Origin: Alicyclobacillus sp.
GTDB lineage: Bacteria > Bacillota > Bacilli > Alicyclobacillales > Alicyclobacillaceae
Assembly: GCA_023511725.1 (NCBI GenBank)
Contig: JAIMAY010000021.1
Location: 1 to 52,548, forward strand
Direction: 5' to 3'
Length of the DNA: 52,548 nt
The notes under the pieces were generated by a model that was given only the letters and a program-made list of their open reading frames with translations, did no database searches and was not told the DNA's origin. Below, piece by piece: positions 1-9,011 of the stretch. The stretch's first letter is position 1; every line of letters starts with the position of its first letter. The position numbers and the translations under genes are program-made.

Positions 1-75
1 GGTCATTAGCTCAATTGGTAGAGCATCCGACTCTTAATCGGCAGGTTGAAGGTTCGAGTCCTTCATGACCCACCA
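1..75 (+). tRNA. tRNA-Lys (anticodon CTT), lacking its first base
   Basis: The window opens one base inside a tRNA. The acceptor arm GGTCAT pairs with ATGACC near the 3' end, and the unpaired C before discriminator A implies a G just before the window. A D arm (CTC/GAG), an anticodon loop CTCTTAA reading CTT (lysine AAG codons), and a T loop TTCGAGT are visible. The CCA end is encoded at 73-75. The anticodon stem shows four clear pairs (CCGA/TCGG); the outermost pair looks like a T-C mismatch. Confidence 0.93.
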
Positions 76-208
76 TACGGGACGCGACAAAGAACGGCTT
101 CTGGAAGCAGAGGCCGTTTTTCTGTTTTCGGCGAGGGTGTCGGCAACCGTCGTTGGAACGTGTACACTGAGAGCAAAGGTATTCGTTCGTGGAACAGGGG
201 GATCCCGC

Positions 209-1735
209 ATGGAGCCGGTCTATGATCGGGTGCAGAACCTGGAGTCGGTGTGGGACGTCTACGGCCCGGGTCTGTGGGAGATCTTGTCGTCCACCTTTAC
301 GCCCGAGGCGGCGCGGGACCTCTGGCTGGCTTTGGTCCTCGATGCTTGTAGGTTGCCATCCTATGCGTTATCTCCGCAGCGGGCCAAGCGCACCCTGGTG
401 AGGCTGCTCATTCGCCGGACGCGAGACGCGCTGCGGAGGATGGGTTGGAATTATTCAATGCGGCGTGCATGGCGCCAAAGCCTTACGGCTCGTCTCAGCG
501 CACGCCATGAGGCGTCGTCGGTGCCTGGGGCGCTGCGGGCTGAGGCGCGACGCCTGATCCCCGCCGGCGTTGTGGCGGCGGACGCACAGCGCCACTACCG
601 TGGTCCACGGTGGCTGACCGCGGCCGCAGCAGCCACGCTGGTGCTCGGCGTCGTCTGCGTGGGTGGGGTGGAGATCCCCCGCCTGCATGCGGCCACACCC
701 GCGTCGTCCCCAACCTCCACGGGCGCCAATTTGCCGGCGCCGCTCGGTAACCTGCCCGTGCAGACGGTGGCTCAGTTTCGCCTTAGTGAGCCGCTGTCGC
801 TCTCGGACGTGTACGCGGGGGCTGGGGCGGTGTATTGGGTGCAGCATGAGGCGACCGATCACGGGGTACACGTGGTGGTCCACGACTGCCCCGAGGTCAA
901 AGGAGGTACGGACCTCGTGTGGCGAGACCTGGTGGAGGTGACGTGGACCCCGCCCACATCGACCACGGCGGCCCCAGGGGCCAAGCCGGCGTGGAGCGCA
1001 GACGTCTCGTTCATCGGTATCTCCGGTGCGTGGCTGATTGCGGTGGTCGACTGGTCCAGCAGCGCACCCGCGCAGGATGCGCGCACGGCCGTGTACGGTA
1101 TCCATCTTCCGACGGGACGCGCGGGATTGCTCGCGATGTGGCGGGTTGAGCCCGGTCAGGCCGATGCTTATCACGTGGCCGTGGGCGACGGGCGGATTGC
1201 CGTCCAGCCCGAAATTCGGGATGCCTCCGGCAAGCAGGCACCGGTGGGTTTGCCAGTGCAGGTGTACGCGTTGCAGGGCTCGGATCCGACGACGGCACTA
1301 CATCCGCAGACCACCATCCCCGCTCCGTTCGGGGTGATGCTCGATCCCGTGATCACGTCCACGGGTGTGGTGTTCCAAGGCATGGAGGGTCACGAGGCTT
1401 CGGGAGACGGCACGAATGCCACATGGTACATCGCACCCTACAGCGGTTCGCCAGCAGAACTCACCGGCCCACCCTTGGATGGGCAGCCGCACTGGGCCGT
1501 GGAGGCGCCTGGCGGGAAGCTGTGGTGGGCCGAGACGACCCCTGCGCCTCGTGGCGGCTATCAGGTGTTGATGGGACCTCTTAACCCCGCCGGCGAAGGT
1601 CCGAGTGGGCCCGCTTACACGCTGGATGGGACGGTGTCGGCGTTTCGCGTTGAGGATGGCAAGCTGCTCTGGTGTCAGACCACGAACGGCGTGTCGCAAC
1701 TCGTGGTGTCGACGGTGCAAGGGGGAGGAACGTGA
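209..1735 (+). CDS. Unrecognised membrane-anchored protein with large exported domain
   Basis: I do not recognise this 508-residue protein. Residues 1-130 are Arg-rich and look cytoplasmic and helical. One transmembrane segment lies at about 134-156 (Ala/Val/Leu-rich), followed by a Pro/Thr/Ser linker. The rest, about 340 residues, is rich in Gly, Val, Trp and Thr and alternates short strand-like stretches with turns, as beta-propellers do. This single-pass layout resembles regulators that join an intracellular domain to an extracellular sensor, but no motif proves that. The open frame extends back into the tRNA. The ATG chosen here has an AGGGGG ribosome site at a good distance. Its stop overlaps the uvrC GTG start (GTGA), so the two are probably co-translated; in Bacillus subtilis trxA, not a gene like this, precedes uvrC. 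Confidence 0.75.
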   Translation: MEPVYDRVQNLESVWDVYGPGLWEILSSTFTPEAARDLWLALVLDACRLPSYALSPQRAKRTLVRLLIRRTRDALRRMGWNYSMRRAWRQSLTARLSARHEASSVPGALRAEARRLIPAGVVAADAQRHYRGPRWLTAAAAATLVLGVVCVGGVEIPRLHAATPASSPTSTGANLPAPLGNLPVQTVAQFRLSEPLSLSDVYAGAGAVYWVQHEATDHGVHVVVHDCPEVKGGTDLVWRDLVEVTWTPPTSTTAAPGAKPAWSADVSFIGISGAWLIAVVDWSSSAPAQDARTAVYGIHLPTGRAGLLAMWRVEPGQADAYHVAVGDGRIAVQPEIRDASGKQAPVGLPVQVYALQGSDPTTALHPQTTIPAPFGVMLDPVITSTGVVFQGMEGHEASGDGTNATWYIAPYSGSPAELTGPPLDGQPHWAVEAPGGKLWWAETTPAPRGGYQVLMGPLNPAGEGPSGPAYTLDGTVSAFRVEDGKLLWCQTTNGVSQLVVSTVQGGGT

Positions 1736-3510
1736 ATCCGACAATCCGCGACAAACTGTCGCTTTTACCTGATAAACCCGGCGTGTACCTGATGAAGGAC
1801 GCCAACGGCAAGATCATATACATCGGCAAGGCCAAGGTCTTGAAGAACCGGGTGAAGTCGTACTTCACCGGATCGCATGATCGAAAGACGCAGACCATGG
1901 TGTCCAATGTCGCCGACTTTGAGTACATCGTCACCGACACGGTCGTGGAAGCGCTGCTCCTTGAGTGCAACCTGATCAAGCAGCACACGCCGCCGTACAA
2001 CATCATGCTGCGGGACGACAAGTCGTACCCGTACATCAAGATTACGAACGAGACACACCCTCGCCTCGAGATTGTGCGCAGGGTGCTGCCGGACAAAGCC
2101 AAGTACTTCGGGCCGTTTCCCAACGCCACCGCGGCGCAGGACACCAAACGGTTGCTCGACAGGCTGTATCCTCTGCGCAAGTGCCACAACCTGAAAAAGC
2201 AGGTCTGCCTCTATTACCACATTGGGCAGTGTCTCGCGCCCTGTGAGTTCCCGGTGGATCCGGCCCGATACCAGGAGATCATCGATGAGATTGTGCACTT
2301 CATGAATGGGGGTCACGGCGATGTCCAGCGCCAACTGCGCGAGCGGATGGAGGCCGAGGCCGAGGCGTTGCGTTTCGAACGCGCCAAAGAGTTGCGGGAT
2401 CTCATCCGTGCCATTGACCAGGTGATGGAGTCGCAGAAGGTCACGCTGATGGATGGCGTGGATCGGGACGTATTCGGATTTTACGCGGACCGAGGTCTGC
2501 TCTGCGTACAGGTCTTTTATGTGAGGGCGGGGAAGCTCATTGAACGTTCCGTGAACATTGTCCCGCACCACGGGGATCCTGCAGAGGATTTCATGTCCTA
2601 CGTGGAGCAGTTCTACTTTCAGGAGGGCGAGTTGCCGAAGGAGATCCTGTTGCCCGAGGGGGTGCCCAGCGACGCGCTCGCCGAATGGCTGTCCGCCAAG
2701 GTTCTGCATCCGAAACGCGGTCCCAAGCGCCAGTTGGTCGATCTCGCCTGTGAGAACGCACGCCTCGCGCTTCGTGAACGTCTGGAACTGATGGACCGGC
2801 AGCTGGAACGCACCCTCGGCGCCGTCAAGGAGCTGGGCGAGCGGTTGGGGATTGCGACACCGAGGCGAATCGAGGCGTTTGACAACTCGAATTTGCAGGG
2901 GGCGGACGCGGTGGCGGCGATGGTCGTCTTCGTGGATGGCAAGCCGGCCAAGCGCGAATACCGGAAGTTCCGGATCCGAACCGTGGCGGGCCCGGATGAT
3001 TACGCGTCCATGCGCGAGGTGGTGCGGCGGCGGTATCTGCGGGTCCTGCGCGAGAAGCAGCCACTGCCGGATCTGATTGTCATAGACGGTGGGCGGGGCC
3101 AGCTCACGGCAGCCCTCGACGTCCTGCAGAACGAGCTGGACCTGGATATTCCCGTGATCGGCCTGGCCAAGGATGACAGGCATCACACGCACCAGGTGTT
3201 TTTCGGCGATGATCCAGAGCCGGTGCCCGTCCCTCGCCAAAGCGCGGCGTTTCATCTGCTGGAGCGGATTCAGGAGGAGGTGCACCGCTTCGCGATTTCG
3301 TTTCACAGATCCGTTCGTCGGCGCAGCAGCCTGCGTTCCGTATTGGACGACATCCCGGGGATTGGGCCGGAACGCAAGCGGCGGCTCCTGCAGCACTTCG
3401 GGTCCCTCGAAGCGATGGCGGCGGCAGACATCGAAACCTTCCGCGCAGCGGGGATTGGGCCCAAGCTGGCCACCGAGATCAAGCGCTACTTGCGTGAGCC
3501 CAGGGCGTAG
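1732..3510 (+). CDS. uvrC: UvrABC excinuclease subunit C
   Basis: UvrC makes the two incisions flanking a lesion in nucleotide excision repair, acting with UvrA and UvrB in the cytoplasm. The 592 residues have the family's usual length and order: an N-terminal GIY-YIG nuclease (GVY at about 17-19, IYIG at about 28-31), a Cys cluster in the middle (CHNLKKQVCLYYHIGQC type), a UVR helical hairpin near 205-235 that contacts UvrB, the RNase H-like C-terminal nuclease (FDNSN and VIDGGRGQL motifs), and a terminal helix-hairpin-helix pair (IPGIGP and AGIGPK). The GTG start follows GGGGGAGGAA and overlaps the stop of the preceding gene. A longer frame exists upstream, but it lacks conserved sequence and this start begins directly with the family's N-terminus. 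Confidence 0.97.
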   Translation: MNPTIRDKLSLLPDKPGVYLMKDANGKIIYIGKAKVLKNRVKSYFTGSHDRKTQTMVSNVADFEYIVTDTVVEALLLECNLIKQHTPPYNIMLRDDKSYPYIKITNETHPRLEIVRRVLPDKAKYFGPFPNATAAQDTKRLLDRLYPLRKCHNLKKQVCLYYHIGQCLAPCEFPVDPARYQEIIDEIVHFMNGGHGDVQRQLRERMEAEAEALRFERAKELRDLIRAIDQVMESQKVTLMDGVDRDVFGFYADRGLLCVQVFYVRAGKLIERSVNIVPHHGDPAEDFMSYVEQFYFQEGELPKEILLPEGVPSDALAEWLSAKVLHPKRGPKRQLVDLACENARLALRERLELMDRQLERTLGAVKELGERLGIATPRRIEAFDNSNLQGADAVAAMVVFVDGKPAKREYRKFRIRTVAGPDDYASMREVVRRRYLRVLREKQPLPDLIVIDGGRGQLTAALDVLQNELDLDIPVIGLAKDDRHHTHQVFFGDDPEPVPVPRQSAAFHLLERIQEEVHRFAISFHRSVRRRSSLRSVLDDIPGIGPERKRRLLQHFGSLEAMAAADIETFRAAGIGPKLATEIKRYLREPRA

Positions 3511-3518
3511 AGTACAAT
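3490..3518 (+). promoter_or_regulatory. Probable sigma-A promoter for sdhCAB
   Basis: TTGCGT, a 17-base spacer and TACAAT overlap the uvrC stop codon. The -10 matches the consensus at five of six positions; the -35 only at its first three bases. A start near 3525 would give sdhC a leader of about 110 bases containing the hairpin at 3551-3574. Confidence 0.5.
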
Positions 3519-3550
3519 GATGTTTGGCATCCGGCAGCCCTTACCGGTTT

Positions 3551-3574
3551 GGCGGCCCCGCACACGGGGCCGCC
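3551..3574 (+). terminator. Perfect hairpin between uvrC and sdhC
   Basis: GGCGGCCCCG and CGGGGCCGCC form a perfect 10-bp stem with a CACA loop. No T run follows, so a classical intrinsic terminator is doubtful. It could end uvrC transcripts or, if the promoter just upstream is real, be a stabilising stem-loop in the sdh leader. Confidence 0.5.
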
Positions 3575-3634
3575 ACTACATACGGCTCTGGTGGACAACC
3601 GCTCCGGCGGGCACAAATGAGGGGAGGCTCACGC

Positions 3635-4255
3635 GTGGCACAGGCACAAACTCATTCGGAGTACGTGTTGCGTCGGCTGCACACGCTGGCAGGTGTCGTG
3701 CCGGTCGGGTTGTTCCTGCTGGAACACCTGTTCACCAATGCGATGGCGACGTCCGGCGCGTACGCGTACAACAGCGCGGTGTACACCATTCAACACATTC
3801 CCTTTCTCCATGTGGTTGAGTTCTTCTTCATCTTTCTTCCTCTTGTGTATCACGGCGTGTATGGACTGTACGTGGCGTATACGTCGGGGTACAACGCCGG
3901 TCAGTATTCCTGGGGCCGCAACGTGATGTTCGTGCTGCAGCGCATCACGGGTATCATCACGTTCGTCTTCATCATCTTCCACCTGTGGACGACCCGCTTT
4001 TCGGGCCGTGCGCCCACATTCCAGATGGTGCATGACCTCCTGACGCAGAATCCTGCGTACTTCTGGTTCATGGTCATCGGTGTTGTGGCGGCCACGTTCC
4101 ACTTCTCGAACGGGCTGTGGTCCTTCTGCATCCACTGGGGCATCACGGTGGGTGCCCGCGCTCAGCGGATCACAGCGTATGTGACCATGGTGCTGTTCGT
4201 GGTGCTGGCAGCGGTGGGTATCTCGTCACTGGTGGCCTTCACACACACCGCTTAA
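3635..4255 (+). CDS. sdhC: Succinate dehydrogenase cytochrome b558 subunit
   Basis: SdhC is the membrane anchor of respiratory complex II. It carries the hemes and the menaquinone site and passes electrons from SdhB to quinone. The 206-residue protein matches the Bacillus single-anchor type (about 200 residues, five transmembrane helices). Histidines placed as heme ligands in helices are visible in RRLHTLAG, LLEHLF, LVYHGVYG, IIFHLW and ATFHFSNG. GTG was chosen because GAGGGGAGG lies seven bases upstream; the open frame runs further back through the leader hairpin, which is unlikely to be coding. It is the first gene of sdhCAB, 13 bases before sdhA. Confidence 0.95.
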   Translation: MAQAQTHSEYVLRRLHTLAGVVPVGLFLLEHLFTNAMATSGAYAYNSAVYTIQHIPFLHVVEFFFIFLPLVYHGVYGLYVAYTSGYNAGQYSWGRNVMFVLQRITGIITFVFIIFHLWTTRFSGRAPTFQMVHDLLTQNPAYFWFMVIGVVAATFHFSNGLWSFCIHWGITVGARAQRITAYVTMVLFVVLAAVGISSLVAFTHTA

Positions 4256-4268
4256 GGAGGGGACAGGC

Positions 4269-6029
4269 GTGAGCAATACGCGAATCATCGTGGTAGGCGG
4301 CGGCCTCGCAGGTCTGATGGCGACCATCAAGGTCGCGGAGGCCGGCGTGCCGGTGGACCTCTTTTCGCTCGTGCCCGTCAAGCGGTCCCATTCCGTCTGC
4401 GCACAGGGCGGTATCAATGGTGCGGTGAACACGAAGGGTGAAGGAGACTCTCCGTGGGAGCACTTTGATGACACCATCTACGGCGGCGACTTCCTGGCCA
4501 ACCAGACGCCTGTGCTGGGCATGTGCGAGGCGGCGCCGGGCATCATCCACCTGCTGGATCGCATGGGTGTGATGTTCAACCGCACCCCGGAAGGGCTGCT
4601 CGACTTCCGTCGGTTTGGCGGTACCAAGCACCACCGCACGGCCTATGCCGGCGCGTCCACCGGACAACAACTGTTGTACGCGCTAGACGAACAGGTGCGC
4701 CGTCACGAGGTGGCCGGTCTCGTGACCAAGTATGAGGGCTGGGAGTTCCTTGGTGCCGTGATCGACGAAGAGGGGATCTGCCGCGGCATTGTCGCGCAGG
4801 ACCTGAAGTCGATGGAGATTCACGCGTTCCGCGCGGATGCGGTGATCATGGCAACCGGCGGCTGCGGGCTGATCTTCGGCAAGAGCACCAACTCCATGAT
4901 CAACACGGGTTCTGCGGCGTCGGCGTTGTATCAGCAGGGTGTGTACTACGCGAACGGCGAGTTCATCCAGGTGCATCCGACGGCCATCCCGGGCGATGAC
5001 AAGCTGCGCCTCATGTCCGAGTCGGCACGCGGCGAAGGTGGCCGCGTCTGGACCTACAAGGACGGCAAGCCCTGGTACTTCCTCGAGGAATGGTACCCGG
5101 AGTACGGCAACCTGGTACCGCGCGATGTGGCGACGCGCGCCATTCACAAGGTATGCGTCGAGATGGGCCTTGGCATCAACGGCGAAAACATGGTCTATCT
5201 GGATGTGTCGCACATCCCTGAGGATGAGCTCAATGTCAAGCTCGGCAACATCCTAGAGATTTATGAGAAGTTTGTCGGCGAAGACCCGCGCAAGGTACCG
5301 ATGCGCGTCTTCCCCGCCGTGCACTACAGCATGGGCGGCATGTGGGTCGATTTCAACCAGATGACCAACATCCCCGGTTTGTTCGCCTGCGGCGAATGCG
5401 AGTACCAGTATCACGGTGCAAACCGACTGGGTGCCAACTCGCTGCTGTCGGGCATTTATGGCGGTATGGTGGCGGGTCCGAACGCTGTGAAATGGGCCAA
5501 CGGTCAACGCCGTGGTGCGGATTCCCTCCCGTCCTCGCTGTTTGAGCAGTATCGCAAGCAGCAGGAGGAGCGGTTTGAGCAGATCCTCAAGATGGACGGG
5601 GACGAGAACCCGTATCAGCTGCACCGCGAACTTGGTAAGTGGATGACGGATAATGTGACGGTCGTCCGGTACAATGACAAGCTTCAGGAGACGCTCGAGA
5701 AGATCAAGGAATTCAAGGAGCGCTGGCATCGTATCAAGGTGTCCGACAAGTCGCGCTGGCAGAACCAGGTCGCTCCGTTCACGCGGCAGCTCTGGAACAT
5801 GCTCGAGCTCGCGGAGGTCATCACGCTGGGTGCTCTGCTGCGGAATGAAAGCCGCGGTGCGCACTATAAGCCGGAGTTCCCCGAGCGCGATGACGAGAAC
5901 TTCCTGAAGACCACGAAGGCCAAGTGGACGCCGGATGGGCCGCAGATTGAGTATGAGGACGTGGACGTATCGCTGATCAAACCGCGGAAGCGGAACTACG
6001 CCGTGAGCAAGGAGGCGACCAAGGAATGA
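4269..6029 (+). CDS. sdhA: Succinate dehydrogenase flavoprotein subunit
   Basis: SdhA oxidises succinate to fumarate using covalently bound FAD on the cytoplasmic face. The 586 residues show the N-terminal dinucleotide fold (IIVVGGGLAGLMA), the flavinylation region RSHSVCAQGGING with His41 as likely FAD attachment residue, the substrate-loop HPTAIPGDDKLR motif and SESARGEGG, and the late GANRLGANSLL motif. The length fits the Bacillus-type enzyme. The GTG start is preceded by AAGGAGGGG. Its last codons overlap sdhB by four bases (ATGA), indicating translational coupling. Confidence 0.97.
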   Translation: MSNTRIIVVGGGLAGLMATIKVAEAGVPVDLFSLVPVKRSHSVCAQGGINGAVNTKGEGDSPWEHFDDTIYGGDFLANQTPVLGMCEAAPGIIHLLDRMGVMFNRTPEGLLDFRRFGGTKHHRTAYAGASTGQQLLYALDEQVRRHEVAGLVTKYEGWEFLGAVIDEEGICRGIVAQDLKSMEIHAFRADAVIMATGGCGLIFGKSTNSMINTGSAASALYQQGVYYANGEFIQVHPTAIPGDDKLRLMSESARGEGGRVWTYKDGKPWYFLEEWYPEYGNLVPRDVATRAIHKVCVEMGLGINGENMVYLDVSHIPEDELNVKLGNILEIYEKFVGEDPRKVPMRVFPAVHYSMGGMWVDFNQMTNIPGLFACGECEYQYHGANRLGANSLLSGIYGGMVAGPNAVKWANGQRRGADSLPSSLFEQYRKQQEERFEQILKMDGDENPYQLHRELGKWMTDNVTVVRYNDKLQETLEKIKEFKERWHRIKVSDKSRWQNQVAPFTRQLWNMLELAEVITLGALLRNESRGAHYKPEFPERDDENFLKTTKAKWTPDGPQIEYEDVDVSLIKPRKRNYAVSKEATKE

Positions 6030-6802
6030 GCGCGGAGGCGGTGAAGGAAGCCACGAGCCAGCGGACGGTCCACCTGATCATCGAGCGTCAGGACAACCCG
6101 AACTCGAAGCCGTACACGCAGGAATTCATCCTTCCGTATCGTCCAGGGATGAACGTGATCGCCTGCCTGATGGAGATTCAGCGCAATCCCGTGGACAAGG
6201 ACGGGAACCCAGTCGCACCGGTCGCGTGGGAATGCAATTGCCTGGAGGAAATCTGCGGTGCCTGCATGATGGTGATCAACGGTAAGCCTCGTCAGGCGTG
6301 CACCGCGGTGGTGGACCAGTTGGAGCAGCCCATCCGGCTCAAGCCCGCACGCACCTTCCCGGTGGTTAGGGACCTGGTGGTAGATCGGTCGCGGATGTTC
6401 GACGCGCTGAAGAAGATCAAGGCTTGGATCCCGATTGACGGTACGTACGATCTCGGCCCCGGCCCGCGCATGCCGGAGCGGGATCGGCAATGGGCGTATG
6501 AGTTGTCCCGATGCTTCACCTGCGGCGCGTGCCTGGAAGCCTGTCCGAATGTCAACGAGCGGACGTCGTTCATCGGGGCGTTCGCCATCTCCCAGGCCCG
6601 CCTGTTCAACGCGCATCCGACGGGCGCCATGCATCGCGAGGAACGCCTCGAGGCGCTCATGGGTGAGGGCGGCATTCATGAGTGTGGCAATGCGCAGAAC
6701 TGCGTGCAGGTGTGCCCGAAGGGCATTCCGCTGACCACGTCGATTGCTGCCATGAACCGGCAGGTGACGTGGTACGCCATCGGGGCATGGCTGAAAAAGT
6801 GA
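6026..6802 (+). CDS. sdhB: Succinate dehydrogenase iron-sulfur subunit
   Basis: SdhB relays electrons from FAD to quinone through three iron-sulfur clusters. In 258 residues it shows the plant-ferredoxin-type 2Fe-2S region (CNCLEEICGACMMV) and two bacterial-ferredoxin-type Cys groups (CFTCGACLEACP and NCVQVCPKGIP) for the 4Fe-4S and 3Fe-4S centres. It starts inside the sdhA stop and ends the operon; a strong intrinsic terminator follows about 60 bases downstream. The genes gerE and murI, which lie just beyond sdhB in Bacillus subtilis, are here displaced by about 8 kb of respiratory and transport genes. Confidence 0.97.
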   Translation: MSAEAVKEATSQRTVHLIIERQDNPNSKPYTQEFILPYRPGMNVIACLMEIQRNPVDKDGNPVAPVAWECNCLEEICGACMMVINGKPRQACTAVVDQLEQPIRLKPARTFPVVRDLVVDRSRMFDALKKIKAWIPIDGTYDLGPGPRMPERDRQWAYELSRCFTCGACLEACPNVNERTSFIGAFAISQARLFNAHPTGAMHREERLEALMGEGGIHECGNAQNCVQVCPKGIPLTTSIAAMNRQVTWYAIGAWLKK

Positions 6803-6863
6803 CGGCGTGTCGCTGACCGCATCTTGGCTACAGGATGTCTTGGCAATCCACGGTATCGCTCTG

Positions 6864-6889
6864 AGCGCGCCCTAGCGGCGCGCTTTTTT
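6864..6889 (+). terminator. Intrinsic terminator of sdhCAB
   Basis: AGCGCGCC and GGCGCGCT form an 8-bp perfect stem with a CTAGC loop, directly followed by six T residues. This is a textbook rho-independent terminator after sdhB. Confidence 0.9.
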
Positions 6890-6968
6890 GTGTGGGTCAC
6901 CAGGGCGATGCCCACCGGGGTTGAATCTCTGTCAACTCGCCAATACTGAAACTCGGAGGGTTGACAGT

Positions 6969-7658
6969 ATGACCAGATGGATGGAGATTCCGTGGATCAT
7001 TGCGATGGCGGGTTGCACGGTGTGGGGAACCACCGCGGCGCTGCAGCAGCTTTCCAATCCGGACAGCACCGCTTCACGCTGGTTGCAGCCCAAGTTAGAA
7101 GCGGTGTGGCACACGCTGCAGCAGGCTCAGCAGGGGACGCCGACGTCCAGCAAGGGCAGCGGCTCGCCGGCCAACGTGGCGACCTCCGCGGCTGTGTCCT
7201 CGTCATCTGCGCCGGGCAACGCGGCGGCGGGCACCGTGAGCTTGAGCGGCATGGCCGCGGGATGGTCGAGCGAGGACACCGCGGAACTGCAAGCGGTCAT
7301 CGCGGATGTGGATCAACACTGGACGCAATCGGACTGGAAACAGTTGGCTCTCAGGTTCACCGAACCCCCTGCCCAGGCTGCGCAGGACGTTCCGGCCTTT
7401 CTCCAGAGCCACCTGACCAAGGACGAATGGTCCTGGATCCGTGAACACATCCCTGACGAGGCGGCGTGGCAATCCGACCTCAGCCTCCTGCACCAAGCGG
7501 GGTGGCAGTGGCTCACGTCGCTCACCCCGGAGCAACAGGCGTGGCTCATGGACGAAGTCAACCGGTGGTTGGGTACGCAGCCCACGTCGGTGGCGGCCGC
7601 GGGGTCGGCTGAAGACACGAACAGCACCGCCGTCCAGCACGGGACGGCGGTGCCGTGA
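6969..7658 (+). CDS. Unrecognised exported or membrane-anchored protein
   Basis: I do not recognise this 229-residue protein. Residues 6-26 form a hydrophobic N-terminal segment (IPWIIAMAGCTVWGTTAAL) that could be a signal anchor. Residues 50-95 are a Ser/Gly/Ala-rich linker. Residues 98-210 are Trp- and Asp/Glu-rich and probably helical, with a repeated tryptophan pattern (DWKQLA, EWSWI, GWQWLT, QAWLMDEVNRWL). The ATG has CGGAGGG upstream. It stands alone between the sdh terminator and convergent aceA, and its last codons form one arm of a strong hairpin. Confidence 0.7.
   Translation: MTRWMEIPWIIAMAGCTVWGTTAALQQLSNPDSTASRWLQPKLEAVWHTLQQAQQGTPTSSKGSGSPANVATSAAVSSSSAPGNAAAGTVSLSGMAAGWSSEDTAELQAVIADVDQHWTQSDWKQLALRFTEPPAQAAQDVPAFLQSHLTKDEWSWIREHIPDEAAWQSDLSLLHQAGWQWLTSLTPEQQAWLMDEVNRWLGTQPTSVAAAGSAEDTNSTAVQHGTAVP
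7624..7653. terminator. Strong hairpin between convergent genes, inside the coding end
   Basis: GCACCGCCGTCC and GGACGGCGGTGC make a perfect 12-bp stem with a six-base loop. It lies within the last codons of the plus-strand gene and about 30 bases beyond the aceA stop on the other strand. Neither side has a long T run, so termination in either direction is inferred from position and stability. Confidence 0.5.
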
Positions 7659-7683
7659 CCGGTCCTCTGCTATCGGTACAGGA

Positions 7684-8964
7684 TCACACAAACTGCTCCA
7701 GCTCTGTGGACCCCGTCAAGGCGGTGGTGGAGGAGGTACCGCCCGACACCACCTGCGCGACCTCGTCGAAGTAGCCGGTCCCGACCTCGCGCTGGTGGCG
7801 GGTCGCCGTGTATCCGTACGCCTCCGCCGCGAATTCCTGCTGCTGGAGTTCGGCGTACGCCGTCATGCCCTGGTCGCGGTAGCGGCGGGCGAGATCGAAC
7901 ATGCTGTAGTTGAGCGTGTGGAAGCCGGCGAGCGTGATGAATTGGAACTTGTACCCCATATCGCCGAGTCTGTCCTGAAACTCCGCAATCTCTCGATCCG
8001 ACAGCTTGCGCTTCCAGTTGAACGACGGCGAGCAGTTGTACGCCAGCAACTTGCCTGGGAACTTTTCGTGGATGGCCTTCGCAAACCGTTCCGCTTCTTC
8101 CAAATTGGGTTCCGAGGTTTCGCACCAGATCAGATCAGCATAGGGTGCGTACGCCAAGCCGCGGGCAATCGCTGCGTCAATGCCGCCCGTCATGCGGAAG
8201 AAACCTTCCACCGTCCGTTCGCCCGTGAGGAACGCCTGATCTCTCGGATCAACGTCACTTGTAATCAGGTGGGCGCCGTTGGCGTCCGTGCGGGCGATGA
8301 GTACGGTGGGAACCCCCATCACGTCCGCAGCAAACCGGGCCGCTATCAGGTTGCGAATCGCCTGCTGGGTGGGAATCAACACCTTGCCTCCCATGTGTCC
8401 GCACTTCTTTTCAGAAGCCAACTGGTCCTCCAGGTGAACACCGGCCGCACCCGCTTCAATCATCGCCTTGACCAGTTCGAACACGTTCAGCGGTCCGCCG
8501 AACCCGGCTTCGGCGTCGGCCACGATGGGCACGAACCAGTCGATTTCTCCGCTTCCCTCCGCGGTTTGGATCTGGTCCGCGCGTTGTAGCGCCTGATTGA
8601 TGCGCTTCACCACATGGGGCACGCTGTTGGACGGGTACAGGCTCTGGTCCGGGTACATCTGGCCCGCCAGATTGGCGTCCGCCGCAACCTGCCAGCCACT
8701 CAGGTAGATGGCCTTCAGGCCCGCCTTGACCTGCTGCACGGCCTGATTGCCCGTGAGGGCTCCAAGGGCCTTGATGTGGTGTTCCGTGTGTAGAAGGCGC
8801 CACAGTTTCTCGGCGCCCAGCCTCGCCAGGGTATGCTCAATCTGCACGGAGCCCCGAAGGCGCACCACATCCTCGGCACTGTACGGCCGTACGATTCCCT
8901 TCCAACGTTCCTCCGACTCCCAGCTCTGTTTCAGTTCGGCGATCTGCTGTTCACGGGTGGTCAC
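7684..8964 (-). CDS. aceA: Isocitrate lyase
   Basis: AceA cleaves isocitrate to succinate and glyoxylate, the first step of the glyoxylate shunt, allowing growth on acetate or fatty acids. The 426 residues match the usual bacterial length. The active-site KKCGHMGGK motif is present, as are the metal-site stretch [19 protein letters not shown], and the substrate-binding SPSFNW. The GTG start is supported by GAGGAGGAA eight bases upstream; an in-frame ATG 42 codons earlier would place the N-terminus inside the promoter region. Malate synthase is not in the window. Two dyads upstream suggest regulated expression. Confidence 0.96.
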   Translation of the reverse strand: MTTREQQIAELKQSWESEERWKGIVRPYSAEDVVRLRGSVQIEHTLARLGAEKLWRLLHTEHHIKALGALTGNQAVQQVKAGLKAIYLSGWQVAADANLAGQMYPDQSLYPSNSVPHVVKRINQALQRADQIQTAEGSGEIDWFVPIVADAEAGFGGPLNVFELVKAMIEAGAAGVHLEDQLASEKKCGHMGGKVLIPTQQAIRNLIAARFAADVMGVPTVLIARTDANGAHLITSDVDPRDQAFLTGERTVEGFFRMTGGIDAAIARGLAYAPYADLIWCETSEPNLEEAERFAKAIHEKFPGKLLAYNCSPSFNWKRKLSDREIAEFQDRLGDMGYKFQFITLAGFHTLNYSMFDLARRYRDQGMTAYAELQQQEFAAEAYGYTATRHQREVGTGYFDEVAQVVSGGTSSTTALTGSTELEQFV

Positions 8965-9011
8965 GGCACATTCCTCCTCGTTCGAACTGGCGGACCGTCC
9001 GTCATCGGCGG

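Noticed and set aside
65-208. Upstream extension of the first protein back into the tRNA-Lys gene
   Set aside because: The ATG at 65 lies inside the tRNA acceptor and T arm; the ATG at 209 has a proper ribosome site.
6961-6966. TTGACA as a -35 box
   Set aside because: It lies only three bases before the ATG of the gene at 6969; no -10 could serve that gene.
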